Origin: Halosolutus halophilus
GTDB taxonomy: Archaea > Halobacteriota > Halobacteria > Halobacteriales > Natrialbaceae
Length of the DNA: 64,000 bases
Direction: 5' to 3'
NCBI RefSeq assembly: GCF_022869805.1
Contig: NZ_CP094974.1
Location: forward strand, 1,550,001 to 1,614,000
Translations under genes and position numbers: made by a program
The notes under the pieces: model-generated
What the model was told of the DNA's origin: nothing
Seen by the model: the letters and a program-made list of their open reading frames with translations, nothing else
The model's database searches: none
Shown here: positions 43,416 through 52,155 of the stretch, in pieces
How the letters are laid out: every line of letters begins with the position of its first letter
Numbering within the stretch: position 1 is the first letter of the stretch

Positions 43416-44461
43416 ACCCCCTCGACGCCGAGGCCTTTCGCCTGCGGGACGACCGCCGACCCGTTCTCGAGGAGGACGGGATCGTGACCGAGGTCCGCGG
43501 CGAGCAACTCGGCCGTCGCGAGCCCGCAGGCGGGGACGTCGGGGATCGCCGCGGCGAGGTGGACGGCCCCCGTCCGGGCGACGACGGCGTCGATCGTCGT
43601 CGTCACTAGCGGCGTGATCTCGACTTCGGCTACCCAGGCCGCGACCTGGCGTGCGACGTCGATGCCGCCCAGCGCCATAGGCTTGAGAACGACCGCGTCC
43701 GCTGCCTCGGCCCCGCAGATCGCGTCCACGCCGTGTTCGAGTATCCCTTCGTCCAGCGCGATCGCGACGCCGTCCCCCCGGAGGGCGGCGTGTCCTTCGA
43801 GGGCACCGGCCGGGAGCGGCTGTTCGAGGATCGACACGCCGAGTTCGGCGAAGGCCCCGATCGCGGTCTCGGCTTCCTCGAAGGTCCAGGCCTCGTTCGC
43901 GTCCGCGCGGAGGTCGACCGCCGACCCGACCGCCTCGCGAACCCGCCGGATTCGCTCGATATCCTCGTCGACGCTCCGCCGACCGACTTTCACTTTGCAG
44001 ACGTCGAAGCCGCGATCGACGGCGTCGCGCGCTCGTGCTGCCGTCTCCGCCGGGTCGCCGTCGCCGATCGTCGCGTTCACCGGAACCCGGCCGACGAGCG
44101 GCCCCTCGCTGAGATAGCGGTAGAGCGGCGTCGACTCCTGAGTCGCCTTCAGGTCGGCGATCGCGAGCGTGACCGCGTGCCGGGCCGCGGACGTGCGGTC
44201 GACCGCCTCGAGTGCGTCGCGTTCGTCCCCGTTCCGGAACGCATCGCGCGCCCGATCGAGGGCTGCCTCACAGTCGGCGTGCGATTCAGTCCAGCCCGGC
44301 AGCGGCGACGCTTCGCCGTAGCCGACGGTCCCGTCGGCGTCGGTGAGTCGGACGAGGAATCCGTCGCGAGTGTCGATCGACCCGTTCGCGGTCGCCAGCG
44401 GCCGATCGAGTGCGAGCGAGAACGATCGACACTCGAGTGCGAGGTCCTCGGTCCGGCTCAT
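43403..44461 (-). CDS. menC: o-Succinylbenzoate synthase
   Basis: Enolase-superfamily protein of 352 residues. The catalytic Lys pair is in KVKVG (KxK), metal ligands are in LRADANEAW, EQPL and ALDEG, and the second Lys in VLKPMALGG. It dehydrates SHCHC to o-succinylbenzoate. ATG at 44461 overlaps the menA stop by four bases. Confidence 0.93.
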   Translation of the reverse strand: MSRTEDLALECRSFSLALDRPLATANGSIDTRDGFLVRLTDADGTVGYGEASPLPGWTESHADCEAALDRARDAFRNGDERDALEAVDRTSAARHAVTLAIADLKATQESTPLYRYLSEGPLVGRVPVNATIGDGDPAETAARARDAVDRGFDVCKVKVGRRSVDEDIERIRRVREAVGSAVDLRADANEAWTFEEAETAIGAFAELGVSILEQPLPAGALEGHAALRGDGVAIALDEGILEHGVDAICGAEAADAVVLKPMALGGIDVARQVAAWVAEVEITPLVTTTIDAVVARTGAVHLAAAIPDVPACGLATAELLAADLGHDPVLLENGSAVVPQAKGLGVEGVWEE

Positions 44462-45402
44462 ACGATCACCAGTCCGGTCGCGAACAGCACGGCGTACAGC
44501 GCGAGGAGCTTTCCCGTCCGTTCGAGGGCGGGGTTGAGCGCCGCACCGTCGGTCCGGGTACAGATCGTCCGCGCGATCAGCGCGGCGTAGGGCAGCGACA
44601 CCAGCGGGAGCAGGATTTCCGGGCCGAACCCCGCGGCGAGCCAGAACCACAGCGGCGTGACGTAGGCCAGCGCGAGCAACCCGACGTACTCGACGCGGCT
44701 CCAGAAGTACCCGAACCGCACGGCGAGCGTTCGCTTGCCAGCCTCGGCGTCCGTCTCTCTGTCCCGAACGTTGTTCACCACCAGAATCATCGTCGAGAGG
44801 CTCGCGATCGGAAGGCTGGCGGCGATCGCTTCCCGGGTGATCGTCCCCTCGGGGATCGTCGTCGCGAGCGGCTCCGCGAGGACCGCCGCGGCCTGCACGT
44901 AGTACGTACCAGTCACGGCGACAATCCCGAAGAAGACGAACACGAAGGGATCACCGAGGCCGTGGTAGCCGAGCGGGTACGGACCGCCCGTGTACGCCCA
45001 GCCACACAGCACGCTCACGAGTCCGATCACGAGGATCGGGAGCCCCCCGCGGTAGACGAGGTAGGTCCCCGCGAGGATCGCCAGCCCGAACGTGACGATC
45101 GTCGCGAGTTTGACCCGTTCGGGTGGAATGAGTCCGGACTGGGTGACCCGAGTGAACCCCTCGCGATCGTCCGTGTCGGCTCCCTTGATCGCGTCGTAGT
45201 AGTCGTTCGCGAAGTTCGTCCCGATCTGGATCAGTGCCGCACCGACGAACGCCAGTAGTGCGGGCAGCGGCGCAAAGACGCCCTCGTGAATCGCGAGTCC
45301 CGTCCCGACGATCACGGGCGCTGCCGCCGCCGGCAGCGTCTGGGGACGTGCGGCCATCAGCCACGCCTTCGTCCGCGAGATTTCGACCTCCGCCGTGCTC
45401 AT
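44458..45402 (-). CDS. menA: 1,4-Dihydroxy-2-naphthoate polyprenyltransferase
   Basis: UbiA-family membrane enzyme of 314 residues with eight or nine helices. The Asp-rich motif N-D-Y-Y-D-A-I-K-G-A-D-T-D is at about residue 66, and the second motif in NNVRDRETDAEAGKRTLAV. It attaches the isoprenoid tail to DHNA to give demethylmenaquinone. It overlaps menC by four bases and follows menB by 96 bases. Confidence 0.95.
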   Translation of the reverse strand: MSTAEVEISRTKAWLMAARPQTLPAAAAPVIVGTGLAIHEGVFAPLPALLAFVGAALIQIGTNFANDYYDAIKGADTDDREGFTRVTQSGLIPPERVKLATIVTFGLAILAGTYLVYRGGLPILVIGLVSVLCGWAYTGGPYPLGYHGLGDPFVFVFFGIVAVTGTYYVQAAAVLAEPLATTIPEGTITREAIAASLPIASLSTMILVVNNVRDRETDAEAGKRTLAVRFGYFWSRVEYVGLLALAYVTPLWFWLAAGFGPEILLPLVSLPYAALIARTICTRTDGAALNPALERTGKLLALYAVLFATGLVIV

Positions 45403-45498
45403 TTGGTCGGGTATCCCACTCGAGAGAGTGTCAACGTTGGCATTGCGGTCGACCGATCGGACTCCCCTCGAGCGCCTGCGTCGATCGCGCGACCGGAA

Positions 45499-46386
45499 TC
45501 AGTAGTGCCACGGGAAGTCGTCGAAGTCCGGGTCCCGGCCCTCGACGAACGCGTCCCGGCCTTCCTTCGCTTCGTCGGTCATGTATCCGAGCCGTGTCGC
45601 CTCGCCGGCGAACACCTGCTGGCCGACCATGCCGTCGTCGGCCATGTTGAACGCATACTTGAGCATCCGCATCGCCGTCGGACTCTTCGAGTTGATCCGC
45701 TCGCCCCACTCGAGGGCCGTCTCCTCGAGTTCGTCGTGGGGAACGACCTCGTTGACCATTCCCATTTCTTCGGCCTCCGCTGCTGAATAGGTCTTCCCGA
45801 GGAAGAACACCTCCCGGGCCTTCTTCTGGCCGATCTGTCGGGCGAGGTAGGCGGAACCGAAGCCGGCGTCGTAGCTGGCAACGTCGGGATCTGTCTGGAG
45901 GAACTTCGCGTGCTCCTCGCTGGCCAACGTCATGTCACAGACGACGTGCAGGGAGTGGCCGCCGCCGACTGCCCACCCGGGTACGACGCAGACGACGACC
46001 TTCGGAACGTGGCGGATGAGACGCTGGACCTCGAGGATGTGGAGCCGACCCTGCTCCGAGGCTCGTTCTTCGTCCCCCTCGTACTGGTAGCCGTCCTCGC
46101 CGCGGATGGTCTGATCGCCGCCGGAACAGAACGCCCAGCCGCCGTCCTTCGGCGAGGGACCGTTCCCAGTCAGGAGGATACAGCCGACGTCCGTCTGCCG
46201 TTTGGCGTGATCCAGCGCGTCGTAGAGTTCGTCCACCGTTCCCGGTCGGAAGGCGTTTCGGACCGCGGGTCGATCGAACGCGATCCGGACCGTCCCGGAG
46301 TCGACCGCCCGGTGATAGGTCAGGTCCTGAAAGTCGAAATCGTCGATCGGTTCCCACCGATCCGCGTCGAAGAGTTCCGAAACCAT
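45499..46386 (-). CDS. menB: 1,4-Dihydroxy-2-naphthoyl-CoA synthase
   Basis: Crotonase-fold enzyme of 295 residues with the MenB-specific DGGWAFCSGGDQ, VPGWAVGGGHSLHVVCD and the closing segment RDPDFDDFPWHY. It cyclises o-succinylbenzoyl-CoA. ATG at 46386 (MVSELFDADRWEP) is preferred because the further upstream frame is not conserved. In pathway operons it follows menD; here menD is 12.5 kb away on the same strand, with other genes between. Confidence 0.96.
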   Translation of the reverse strand: MVSELFDADRWEPIDDFDFQDLTYHRAVDSGTVRIAFDRPAVRNAFRPGTVDELYDALDHAKRQTDVGCILLTGNGPSPKDGGWAFCSGGDQTIRGEDGYQYEGDEERASEQGRLHILEVQRLIRHVPKVVVCVVPGWAVGGGHSLHVVCDMTLASEEHAKFLQTDPDVASYDAGFGSAYLARQIGQKKAREVFFLGKTYSAAEAEEMGMVNEVVPHDELEETALEWGERINSKSPTAMRMLKYAFNMADDGMVGQQVFAGEATRLGYMTDEAKEGRDAFVEGRDPDFDDFPWHY

Positions 46387-46594
46387 TGCCTCCAGTTTGG
46401 TCAGCAGGGCCTGAAATAGATTCGCGTCCACGCCGACCCCCAGAGAGTTCGATACTGTGACGGTATCTTCGTCCCCGGCGTCGTGGTGGTCGCCGACGCC
46501 GTCTGCATCGCCGATGCCGTCTTCGGGACCGTCGCCGTGGACGCCGACCAGTCGTGACAACAGTCATGTACCATCGTCGGAAACCGCCACACGA

Positions 46595-47452
46595 ATGGAC
46601 CAGCCCGATCGAACGGGGCCGGGATCGTACTACGACGAGTACGGCGAGCGCGAGTGGGAGCGACTCGACCGGGACTTCTTCCACCGACTCGAGTGGGAGG
46701 GAACGATAGAGCAACTCGAGACGCACCTGCCGCCCGCAACAGAATCCGACGCGCCGCACGTCCTCGACGTCGGGGGCGGCGCCGGCCGGTACAGTATCTG
46801 GCTCGCACGACAGGGCTACGCGGTGACCCTCGCGGAACCGAGCGAGACTCAGCGGGCGATCGCCCGCGAGAAGATCCGGGATCACGACGTGGCGGACGCC
46901 GTCACGATCGTGGACGGCGACGTCCGCGACCTCGCGTTCGACGACGCGACCGTCGACGCGACGTGCTGTCTCGGCGGCCCGCTCTCGCACGTCCTCGACG
47001 CGGCCGACCGACGGCGGGCCGCCCGCGAACTGGAACGCGTGACGGTCCCCGACGGCCCCGTCTTCGTCTCCGTCATGGGACTGCTCGGGATCGTGCTGAT
47101 CGCCGTCCAGTACGCCGGCAGAGGCGAGGAAGCCCTCGATCCGTCGCTGTTACCCGCACTCGTCCGCGAGCAGGATCACACGGCCGAACTCGCCCGCCGT
47201 CACGGGGTGGAGCCAGCCCTCTTCGACTGTCACTTCTTCCGGCGGGCCGAACTCGAAGATCTGCTCTCGACGGCCGGACTCACCGTCGAGACGATCGCCG
47301 CACTCGAAGGCGTCGCCGCGACCCGCCGATCGCACTTCGACGACCTGACCGCCGCCGATCGCGACGCGATCCGCGAGGTGAACGACCTGCTCCGGACGGA
47401 TCGATCGATCGCGGATCTCTCGCCGCGCATGCTCGCCATCTGCCGGGCGTGA
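46595..47452 (+). CDS. SAM-dependent methyltransferase (285 aa)
   Basis: Class I methyltransferase with motif I V-L-D-V-G-G-G-A-G-R-Y, motif II after TLAEPS, and GDVRDLAF. The substrate is unknown. A role as MenG (demethylmenaquinone methyltransferase) is suggested only by its position beside menB; its sequence does not show UbiE signatures. It is divergent from menB across a 208-base promoter region. Two and a half copies of a 24-base repeat follow its stop. Confidence 0.82.
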   Translation: MDQPDRTGPGSYYDEYGEREWERLDRDFFHRLEWEGTIEQLETHLPPATESDAPHVLDVGGGAGRYSIWLARQGYAVTLAEPSETQRAIAREKIRDHDVADAVTIVDGDVRDLAFDDATVDATCCLGGPLSHVLDAADRRRAARELERVTVPDGPVFVSVMGLLGIVLIAVQYAGRGEEALDPSLLPALVREQDHTAELARRHGVEPALFDCHFFRRAELEDLLSTAGLTVETIAALEGVAATRRSHFDDLTAADRDAIREVNDLLRTDRSIADLSPRMLAICRA

Positions 47453-47469
47453 CGCGATCGCCGGGCTGG

Positions 47470-47528
47470 CGCGTTCGATCGGTCTGGCACGTCCGCGTTC
47501 GATCGGTCTGGCACGTCCGCGTTCGATC
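47470..47528. repeat. 24-base tandem repeat, about 2.5 copies
   Basis: Unit cgcgttcgatcggtctggca followed by cgtc, with copies at 47470-47493 and 47494-47517 and a partial copy to 47528. All observed copies are identical. It lies in the 140 bases between the methyltransferase stop and the convergent membrane-protein gene. It may reflect replication slippage or a terminator zone. Confidence 0.85.
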
Positions 47529-47592
47529 CATCCCGCGAACGGATTCGTCCGTCGTGCCCGGTCCTCCGGAGAGAACGGCGTCTGTAAGGCGT

Positions 47593-48231
47593 CTAGCGAT
47601 GCTCTCGTCTCATCCGGCGGTATCCCTCGAAAAGTGCGGGCAGTCCGAGTGGGAGTGCCAGGATCCCGAACGCGACGAGCGCCGCGGACGCTCGGCTATC
47701 GCGTCGGATGGCGAGTGCGGTCGCGCCGATGCCGATCAGTGCGATCCCATACGCGATATTGCTCCAGACGACGTCGTACGTAGAGCAGTAAAACCAGCAC
47801 GCGAACGTGTACGAGGGAGCGTTCCAGGTGGGTGGCTGGAGTTTCGGCCAGAAGAACCGGCAGTAGGTCGTCCACCCGAGCATCGCGAGCGTCGGCAACC
47901 CCGCGAGCCACAGTTCGGCTCCGAAACCGGACCGCGACCCGTACCGACGATACCCTGCCAGAAACAGGGCCGGAAAGCTGCCGATCCACAGCCAGATCCC
48001 GATCGTATATGTGACCGGCCAGTGTTCGATCCGTGGTTGCCGAATCGGGAGCCGAATCGACGACGGGAGCGTCATCCACGAGAACGACGGATCGGGGATC
48101 GGATTCGTTACGAGTGCGACGAGACAGAGCCCCGTTCCGGCCACGAGCGCGTAGAGTCCGCCCGTCGTATACCGATCGAGCCAGCCCGGGAACGGGTCTG
48201 TCACGCGAACCTGTCCGCGAGTTCCAGTCAT
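47593..48231 (-). CDS. Five-helix membrane protein, unknown family (212 aa)
   Basis: Hydrophobic segments lie at about residues 24-42, 72-95, 107-125, 150-172 and 180-200. A Trp/Cys-rich external loop (PSYTFACWFYCSTYDVVW) stands out. No motif of a known transporter or enzyme is recognised. It is convergent with the methyltransferase gene and upstream of nothing obvious on its strand except the SHOCT gene 30 bases before its start, so the two may be cotranscribed. Confidence 0.65.
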   Translation of the reverse strand: MTGTRGQVRVTDPFPGWLDRYTTGGLYALVAGTGLCLVALVTNPIPDPSFSWMTLPSSIRLPIRQPRIEHWPVTYTIGIWLWIGSFPALFLAGYRRYGSRSGFGAELWLAGLPTLAMLGWTTYCRFFWPKLQPPTWNAPSYTFACWFYCSTYDVVWSNIAYGIALIGIGATALAIRRDSRASAALVAFGILALPLGLPALFEGYRRMRREHR

Positions 48232-48261
48232 CGGTCGGGTCGATCGGTCGGGACGTGTCGT

Positions 48262-48627
48262 TCAGGCATCTCGCTCGAGCGCGTCACGCCGCTGTTCGTA
48301 CTCCTCGTCGCTTAGATCACCACGGGCGTACGCGAGGCGGAGTTCGTCGAGTGCTCGATCGGAGCCCCTGTCCGGTCCGGCAACCGCCCGATAGAGCAGG
48401 TAGCCCGCACCGACGATCGCGGCGAGGAACAGGAGCTGCATCAGAACGCCAGCGAGCAGCATCCAGCCGGGTACCGTTCCATCGCCCCACATGTGGCTCC
48501 AGCCACCCATCACCGGGCCGAATCCCATCATACCGACTCCCATGAAGACCCCCGGGAGGACGACGAGAGCGCCGATGATAGCGAGGACGATCGCGACGGG
48601 TCGTGTGTCGGACGTGGTTTCTGGCAT
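48262..48627 (-). CDS. SHOCT-domain membrane protein (121 aa)
   Basis: Two membrane helices (AIVLAIIGALVVLPGVFMG and WMLLAGVLMQLLFLAAIVGAGYLL) flank a Met/Gly-rich external loop with His (GGWSHMWGDG). They are followed by a C-terminal SHOCT motif (ALDELRLAYARGDLSDEEYEQRRDAL cut here to its core LRLAYARGDLSDEEYEQR). SHOCT is a short oligomerisation motif of unknown role. The Met/His loop could bind copper. A decayed homologue lies at 54755-55105. ATG at 48627 follows a CACGGAGGATC ribosome-binding sequence. Confidence 0.82.
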   Translation of the reverse strand: MPETTSDTRPVAIVLAIIGALVVLPGVFMGVGMMGFGPVMGGWSHMWGDGTVPGWMLLAGVLMQLLFLAAIVGAGYLLYRAVAGPDRGSDRALDELRLAYARGDLSDEEYEQRRDALERDA

Positions 48628-49058
48628 ACGTGATCCTCCGTGAGGTTCGTCGCTATCGTAGGTTACACGCCGACCGTTCATTGCGATTGTCCTTTCTATC
48701 GTTTTGTTTTTCCGACCACATTCTCCCGATATCCTCGCCTAGATGCGGATCCAATTTTCGTATCCAAACCCTGCTGGCCTGTCCGCGGTATCTACCGCTC
48801 GATCACGGACCCGGCCGAGGGGATAACCTCCTCGTCCGAGAATAGCGACGCAGTGCTCGAGAAGACTGTTCGTCGTCCGGCTTGCCGCTGGTCGCCCGAA
48901 ACCGAAGACAATGATCCTCGACGTGACATCGGCGGAGAGGAGGGGTGTCGCCGGTTTCGAAGGTTATCCAACAGTGCAGTGAATCGGCACGACGTATCGG
49001 TTCACATGAACAGACCGACCGATCGAGAAAGCGTCCACGAGGGCGCACAGGCGTTCCG

Positions 49059-49796
49059 ATGAGACTCGCTCTCTTCGGGGCCACGGGTGGGACCGGGCGC
49101 CGACTGACGGCCCAGGCTATCGCGGCCGGTCACGAGATTCGGGCACTCGCCCGATCTCCGGCAAAACTCCCGACGGGGGATCGGATCACGACCATCGAGG
49201 GGAACGTCCTCGACCCCGAGCCAGTCGCCAGGACGATCGAAGAGACCGATGCAGTCGTCTGTCTGCTCGGCCGGACGCCGAACAATCCGCGCGACGTTCT
49301 CTCTCGTGGGACCGGCCACGTCATCGGTGCGATGGACGAGCGGGCAGTCGATCGTCTCGTCGTGCTGACGTCGATGGGGCTCGGTTCGAGTGTGCGCACC
49401 GTCCCGTGGTACGTACGTATCGCGAACGTGACCGTGCTTCAGGGGCTGATGGCAGACAAAGCCCGCCAGGAAGAACTCGTGATGCAGAGCGACCTCGACT
49501 GGACGATCGTTCGGCCCGGTGGGCTAACCGACGGTCCGCGAACCGGGGAGTACATTCACGCTGTCGACGTCGATGCGCGTGCGCGACCGATCTCCCGGGC
49601 CGACGTCGCGGAGTTCCTGCTCCAGGTCCTCGAACGCGACTCGTATATTCGTGGGGCTCCGATCGTCACGACGCAACAGGACGTCGACGTCGGCTTCCTC
49701 TGGGATCAGACGACGGCGATCGTTCGTCGGCTTTGCCGTTCCAGGCAACTGTCCACCATCCGACCGGATATCGTACAGCGAATTCGAAGACCATGA
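49059..49796 (+). CDS. NAD(P)H-binding atypical SDR (NmrA-like) protein (245 aa)
   Basis: The Rossmann motif GATGGTGRRL is at residue 7 and the fold continues as in atypical short-chain reductases (VVCLLGRTP, LVVLTSMG, WTIVRPGGLTDGP). These act as NADP sensors or flavin/quinone reductases. The substrate is unknown. ATG at 49059; its stop overlaps the next gene's ATG, so it is coupled to the ICMT-like membrane methyltransferase. Confidence 0.87.
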   Translation: MRLALFGATGGTGRRLTAQAIAAGHEIRALARSPAKLPTGDRITTIEGNVLDPEPVARTIEETDAVVCLLGRTPNNPRDVLSRGTGHVIGAMDERAVDRLVVLTSMGLGSSVRTVPWYVRIANVTVLQGLMADKARQEELVMQSDLDWTIVRPGGLTDGPRTGEYIHAVDVDARARPISRADVAEFLLQVLERDSYIRGAPIVTTQQDVDVGFLWDQTTAIVRRLCRSRQLSTIRPDIVQRIRRP

Positions 49797-50389
49797 CCGG
49801 GGTGGAAACGGGTTCCCCCGTCTGGATCGTCTTCGGCGCTGGGCTCGTGAGTGCAGGAATTCTCCTCGTCGGTCTTGGTGTGAGTATCGCGGGCTCGGCG
49901 TATCGATTCTGGCCGCATGGCGATCGCAACTGGACGTTCTGGATCGGATGGCTGTGTTGGAGTGTCTACACCGGGTGTCTCGTGGGCGTCGCATATCTCG
50001 ACGCAGGGAGCGTCTTTACACCCGGCAGGATCGCGTTCGGTGTCGGAGTCGTCCTCGTTATCACGGGAACCCTACTCAGTATCGTCGCAGCGCTACAGCT
50101 CGATCTTCGGACGAGTAGTGGCCTGACCACGGAACTGTACACCGATGGCGTGTATCGATACTCCCGGAATCCCCAGTACGTCGGGTTCGTTGTCGCAATC
50201 GGTGGCCTCATCGTCTGCTCTGGATCCCTCTACGCGTTCCTTCTCGGCTCGCTCGGCGTCGTCTGGTTCCTCGCAGCACCGCTCGCCGAAGAGCCCTGGC
50301 TACGGGAGCAGTACGGAGACGAGTACGACAGCTATCGCGAGCGGACGCCACGGTTCGTCGGCCTCCCCCGGCGCGATCTCGTTCCCTAG
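49793..50389 (+). CDS. Isoprenylcysteine carboxyl-methyltransferase/PEMT-family membrane protein (198 aa)
   Basis: Five helices, with the C-terminal SAM-binding signature of the ICMT/NnrU-like superfamily: G-V-Y-R-Y-S-R-N-P-Q-Y-V-G-F (about 118-131) and the end EEPWLREQYGDEYDSYRERTPRF. Prokaryotic members methylate lipids or isoprenoids; the substrate is unknown. Coupled by an ATGA overlap to the SDR gene. Confidence 0.87.
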   Translation: MTGVETGSPVWIVFGAGLVSAGILLVGLGVSIAGSAYRFWPHGDRNWTFWIGWLCWSVYTGCLVGVAYLDAGSVFTPGRIAFGVGVVLVITGTLLSIVAALQLDLRTSSGLTTELYTDGVYRYSRNPQYVGFVVAIGGLIVCSGSLYAFLLGSLGVVWFLAAPLAEEPWLREQYGDEYDSYRERTPRFVGLPRRDLVP

Positions 50390-50604
50390 ACAGTCTCTCC
50401 GTCGTCCGGATCGGTCGAATCGACGAACGTTGCGAACAGGACCAGACAGTGCCGCGTCCCGATCCCGTCCTGCGTCACCGTGTACTCGTCGGAATCGTGG
50501 ACAACCCTCTTCGCGTAGTGATCCTGATTGATGACGACAATCGACTGGCATCGGTCAGGTCGAAGACGAAGGCTACAAGCCGCAAGCGAGTTGGCTGGAG
50601 TCGT
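50386..50604 (-). pseudogene. Gene remnant: C-terminal coding fragment without start
   Basis: Reading leftward from about 50545 to the stop at 50386 gives a protein-like sequence (SIVVINQDHYAKRVVHDSDE, ending CLVLFATFVDSTDPDDGETV) with coding-type codon use. Upstream the frame turns into unlikely residues and meets a stop at 50605-50607, and no ATG or TTG and only one internal late GTG is available. This looks like the 3' end of a haloarchaeal gene whose 5' part was lost. It overlaps the convergent ICMT-like stop by four bases. The family is not recognised. Confidence 0.45.
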
Positions 50605-50887
50605 TCACTGCCAGTACGTGGGAACCCAGTGTGGGTACTTACTGTCCGAGGTGGACGTTCGGGTAATGGACGACACCATCCCGACCGACGGGAAATCCGG
50701 AACGGACAGGGCCGCGGTCGACATGATCGTCATGGCGACCCCGGGGCTGAGCCGGCGTCGACGAGCACTTTGTCGGAGTCTGTCCTCACGGGTCGTCCGG
50801 CGGCCGATCGGTCCCATCCTGACGAACGGCTAGCGTGAGCGTCCAGGGACTTTGCCAGATCTGCGAGGCCGCCACCGCTGAACACCG

Positions 50888-51034
50888 ATGCCGACGGTGC
50901 AGGGCGTTGATCTGACGGCAGGTGTCGCGGTCGTCCTGCTAGTGATCGGTCTCGCGATGTTGCTCACGCTAGTGGTGTTCGTCGGCTACGAGCTACGCCG
51001 CGGTCATCAATGCCGGACAGGACAGAATGCTTGA
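50888..51034 (+). CDS. 48-residue single-helix membrane protein
   Basis: ATG at 50888 starts MPTVQGVDLTAG, followed by one long helix (VAVVLLVIGLAMLLTLVVFVGY) and a basic tail (ELRRGHQCRTGQNA). It overlaps the next tiny frame by eight bases. The hydrophobic design, positive-inside tail and coupling suggest a real membrane micropeptide, perhaps an accessory subunit, but no family is known. Confidence 0.5.
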   Translation: MPTVQGVDLTAGVAVVLLVIGLAMLLTLVVFVGYELRRGHQCRTGQNA

Positions 51035-51113
51035 AGACCGCCGATTCTTCGTCGGATTCGGCATCCTGCTGGTCGCCGGACCGTTCGCACTCCTACTCGT
51101 CCCACACCTCTGA
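51027..51113 (+). CDS. 28-residue membrane micropeptide overlapping the previous gene
   Basis: MLEDRRFFVGFGILLVAGPF continues as a hydrophobic tail and ends LVPHL. A charged N-terminus and one helix fill the whole frame. It begins inside the 3' end of the 48-residue gene in another frame and ends 44 bases before uspA. Small size makes the call tentative; the paired arrangement is what supports it. Confidence 0.4.
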   Translation: MLEDRRFFVGFGILLVAGPFALLLVPHL

Positions 51114-51157
51114 ACGACACGCCGCCAAATAATGCCGACGAACCCGTACACGAGACC

Positions 51158-51580
51158 ATGACAGTTCACATCCTCGTTCCGATGGATGGTTCGCCGATGG
51201 CGAAACAGACACTCGAACACGCCCTCTCGATGCATCCCGACGCCCGGTTTACGATCCTGTACGTCATCGACTACATCGAGGAAAGCTATAGCGCTCGGGC
51301 GTTAGTCGGGGCCGACAAGCTTCAGGAGCGAGCCGAGGAGCGCGCCGAAGAACTATTCGAGGAGGCGGAGGAGATTGCCAGGGAGCACAGCGAGGAGATC
51401 GAGACCCGGACCACCGTTGGCGACCCGTCGCGCGAGATCGTCGCCTACGCCGAGGAACACGACGTCGATCAGATCGTCATCGGTAGCCACGGCCGGTCAC
51501 CGATGTCGCGTATCTTGCTCGGCAGCGTTGCCGAAGACGTTACTCGACGGGCTCCAGTACCGGTCACTGTAGTCCGCTAG
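51158..51580 (+). CDS. Universal stress protein (UspA) domain protein (140 aa)
   Basis: Single Usp domain with the N-terminal VPMDGSPMAKQTLEHAL and the ATP-binding loop G-S-H-G-R-S-P-M-S-R-I-L-L-G-S-V. ATP-binding type Usp proteins act in stress adaptation by unknown partners. It follows the two membrane micropeptides closely and may be part of the same transcript. Confidence 0.92.
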   Translation: MTVHILVPMDGSPMAKQTLEHALSMHPDARFTILYVIDYIEESYSARALVGADKLQERAEERAEELFEEAEEIAREHSEEIETRTTVGDPSREIVAYAEEHDVDQIVIGSHGRSPMSRILLGSVAEDVTRRAPVPVTVVR

Positions 51581-52155
51581 ACCTGGGCCAGGACGCAGAC
51601 CGGTATCCACGGCTTCCGAGCGTTGTACGTATCCGGATTCGTTCCCGAACTACGAAATCGCCGCACGGTCGAACTGGCTACTCGCTACAAACGTAATTCC
51701 CGCCAGAGATTCGACTGGACACGCTCTGCCGTCGCCCCCTCGCTGGTCGAACTTCGAAGCGTGCTGAATACGCGCCTCGGGCCGTGTTTGGACACGGACA
51801 TTCGATAGCCACAGAGCCTCAAATGCCTGAGTGGATCCAGGTGACTCGGACATGGATCTGTCGTACAGGAGTACGGCTCGACCACATCGTCGTCTCAGCC
51901 GTTCTATCGAGGATATAGAACCATCGTCGCTTCGGGCAGCGGTCAACACTCTCAATGATGACGCGCCGATCTGACCTGAGACAAGCTGTAGAGCGGTTTC
52001 ACGATCATCTAAACAAGGCTGTCCCCCTGTATCGAAGGCCACATTCTTTTTCAAAATATCGGAGCGGTATAATTCACATTCCGAGTTGAGAGTGCGATAT
52101 AGATCGAACTTTGCGAAGGAGAACTGCAATAGTCGAGTCGGACGACGATGTAACT
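51581..52155. other. 575-base gene-free, AT-richer region within the accessory island
   Basis: No frame in this stretch has haloarchaeal codon use or recognisable motifs. Composition is visibly lower in GC than the rest of the window, especially from 51900 on (for example tctttttcaaaatatc at 52037-52052). It may be decayed mobile DNA, but no terminal repeats or transposase motifs were found. The right end holds the permease promoter with the element listed at 52062. Confidence 0.4.
52062..52073 (+). promoter_or_regulatory. GAGCGGTATAAT promoter element before the YHS permease
   Basis: The same 12 bases occur at 55970-55981 before the secreted-protein gene at 56079. TATAA in it resembles an archaeal TATA box, and the preceding GAGCGG would cover BRE. 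The gap to the ATG at 52156 is 82 bases. Confidence 0.4.

Noticed and set aside
46595-47452. MenG (demethylmenaquinone methyltransferase)
   Set aside because: Only its position beside menB suggests it; UbiE/MenG signature segments were not seen.
47470-47528. CRISPR array
   Set aside because: Units are directly adjacent with no spacers and fewer than three copies; no cas gene nearby.
51581-52155. Insertion sequence remnant
   Set aside because: AT-rich and gene-free, but no terminal inverted repeats, target duplication or transposase motif could be found by eye.
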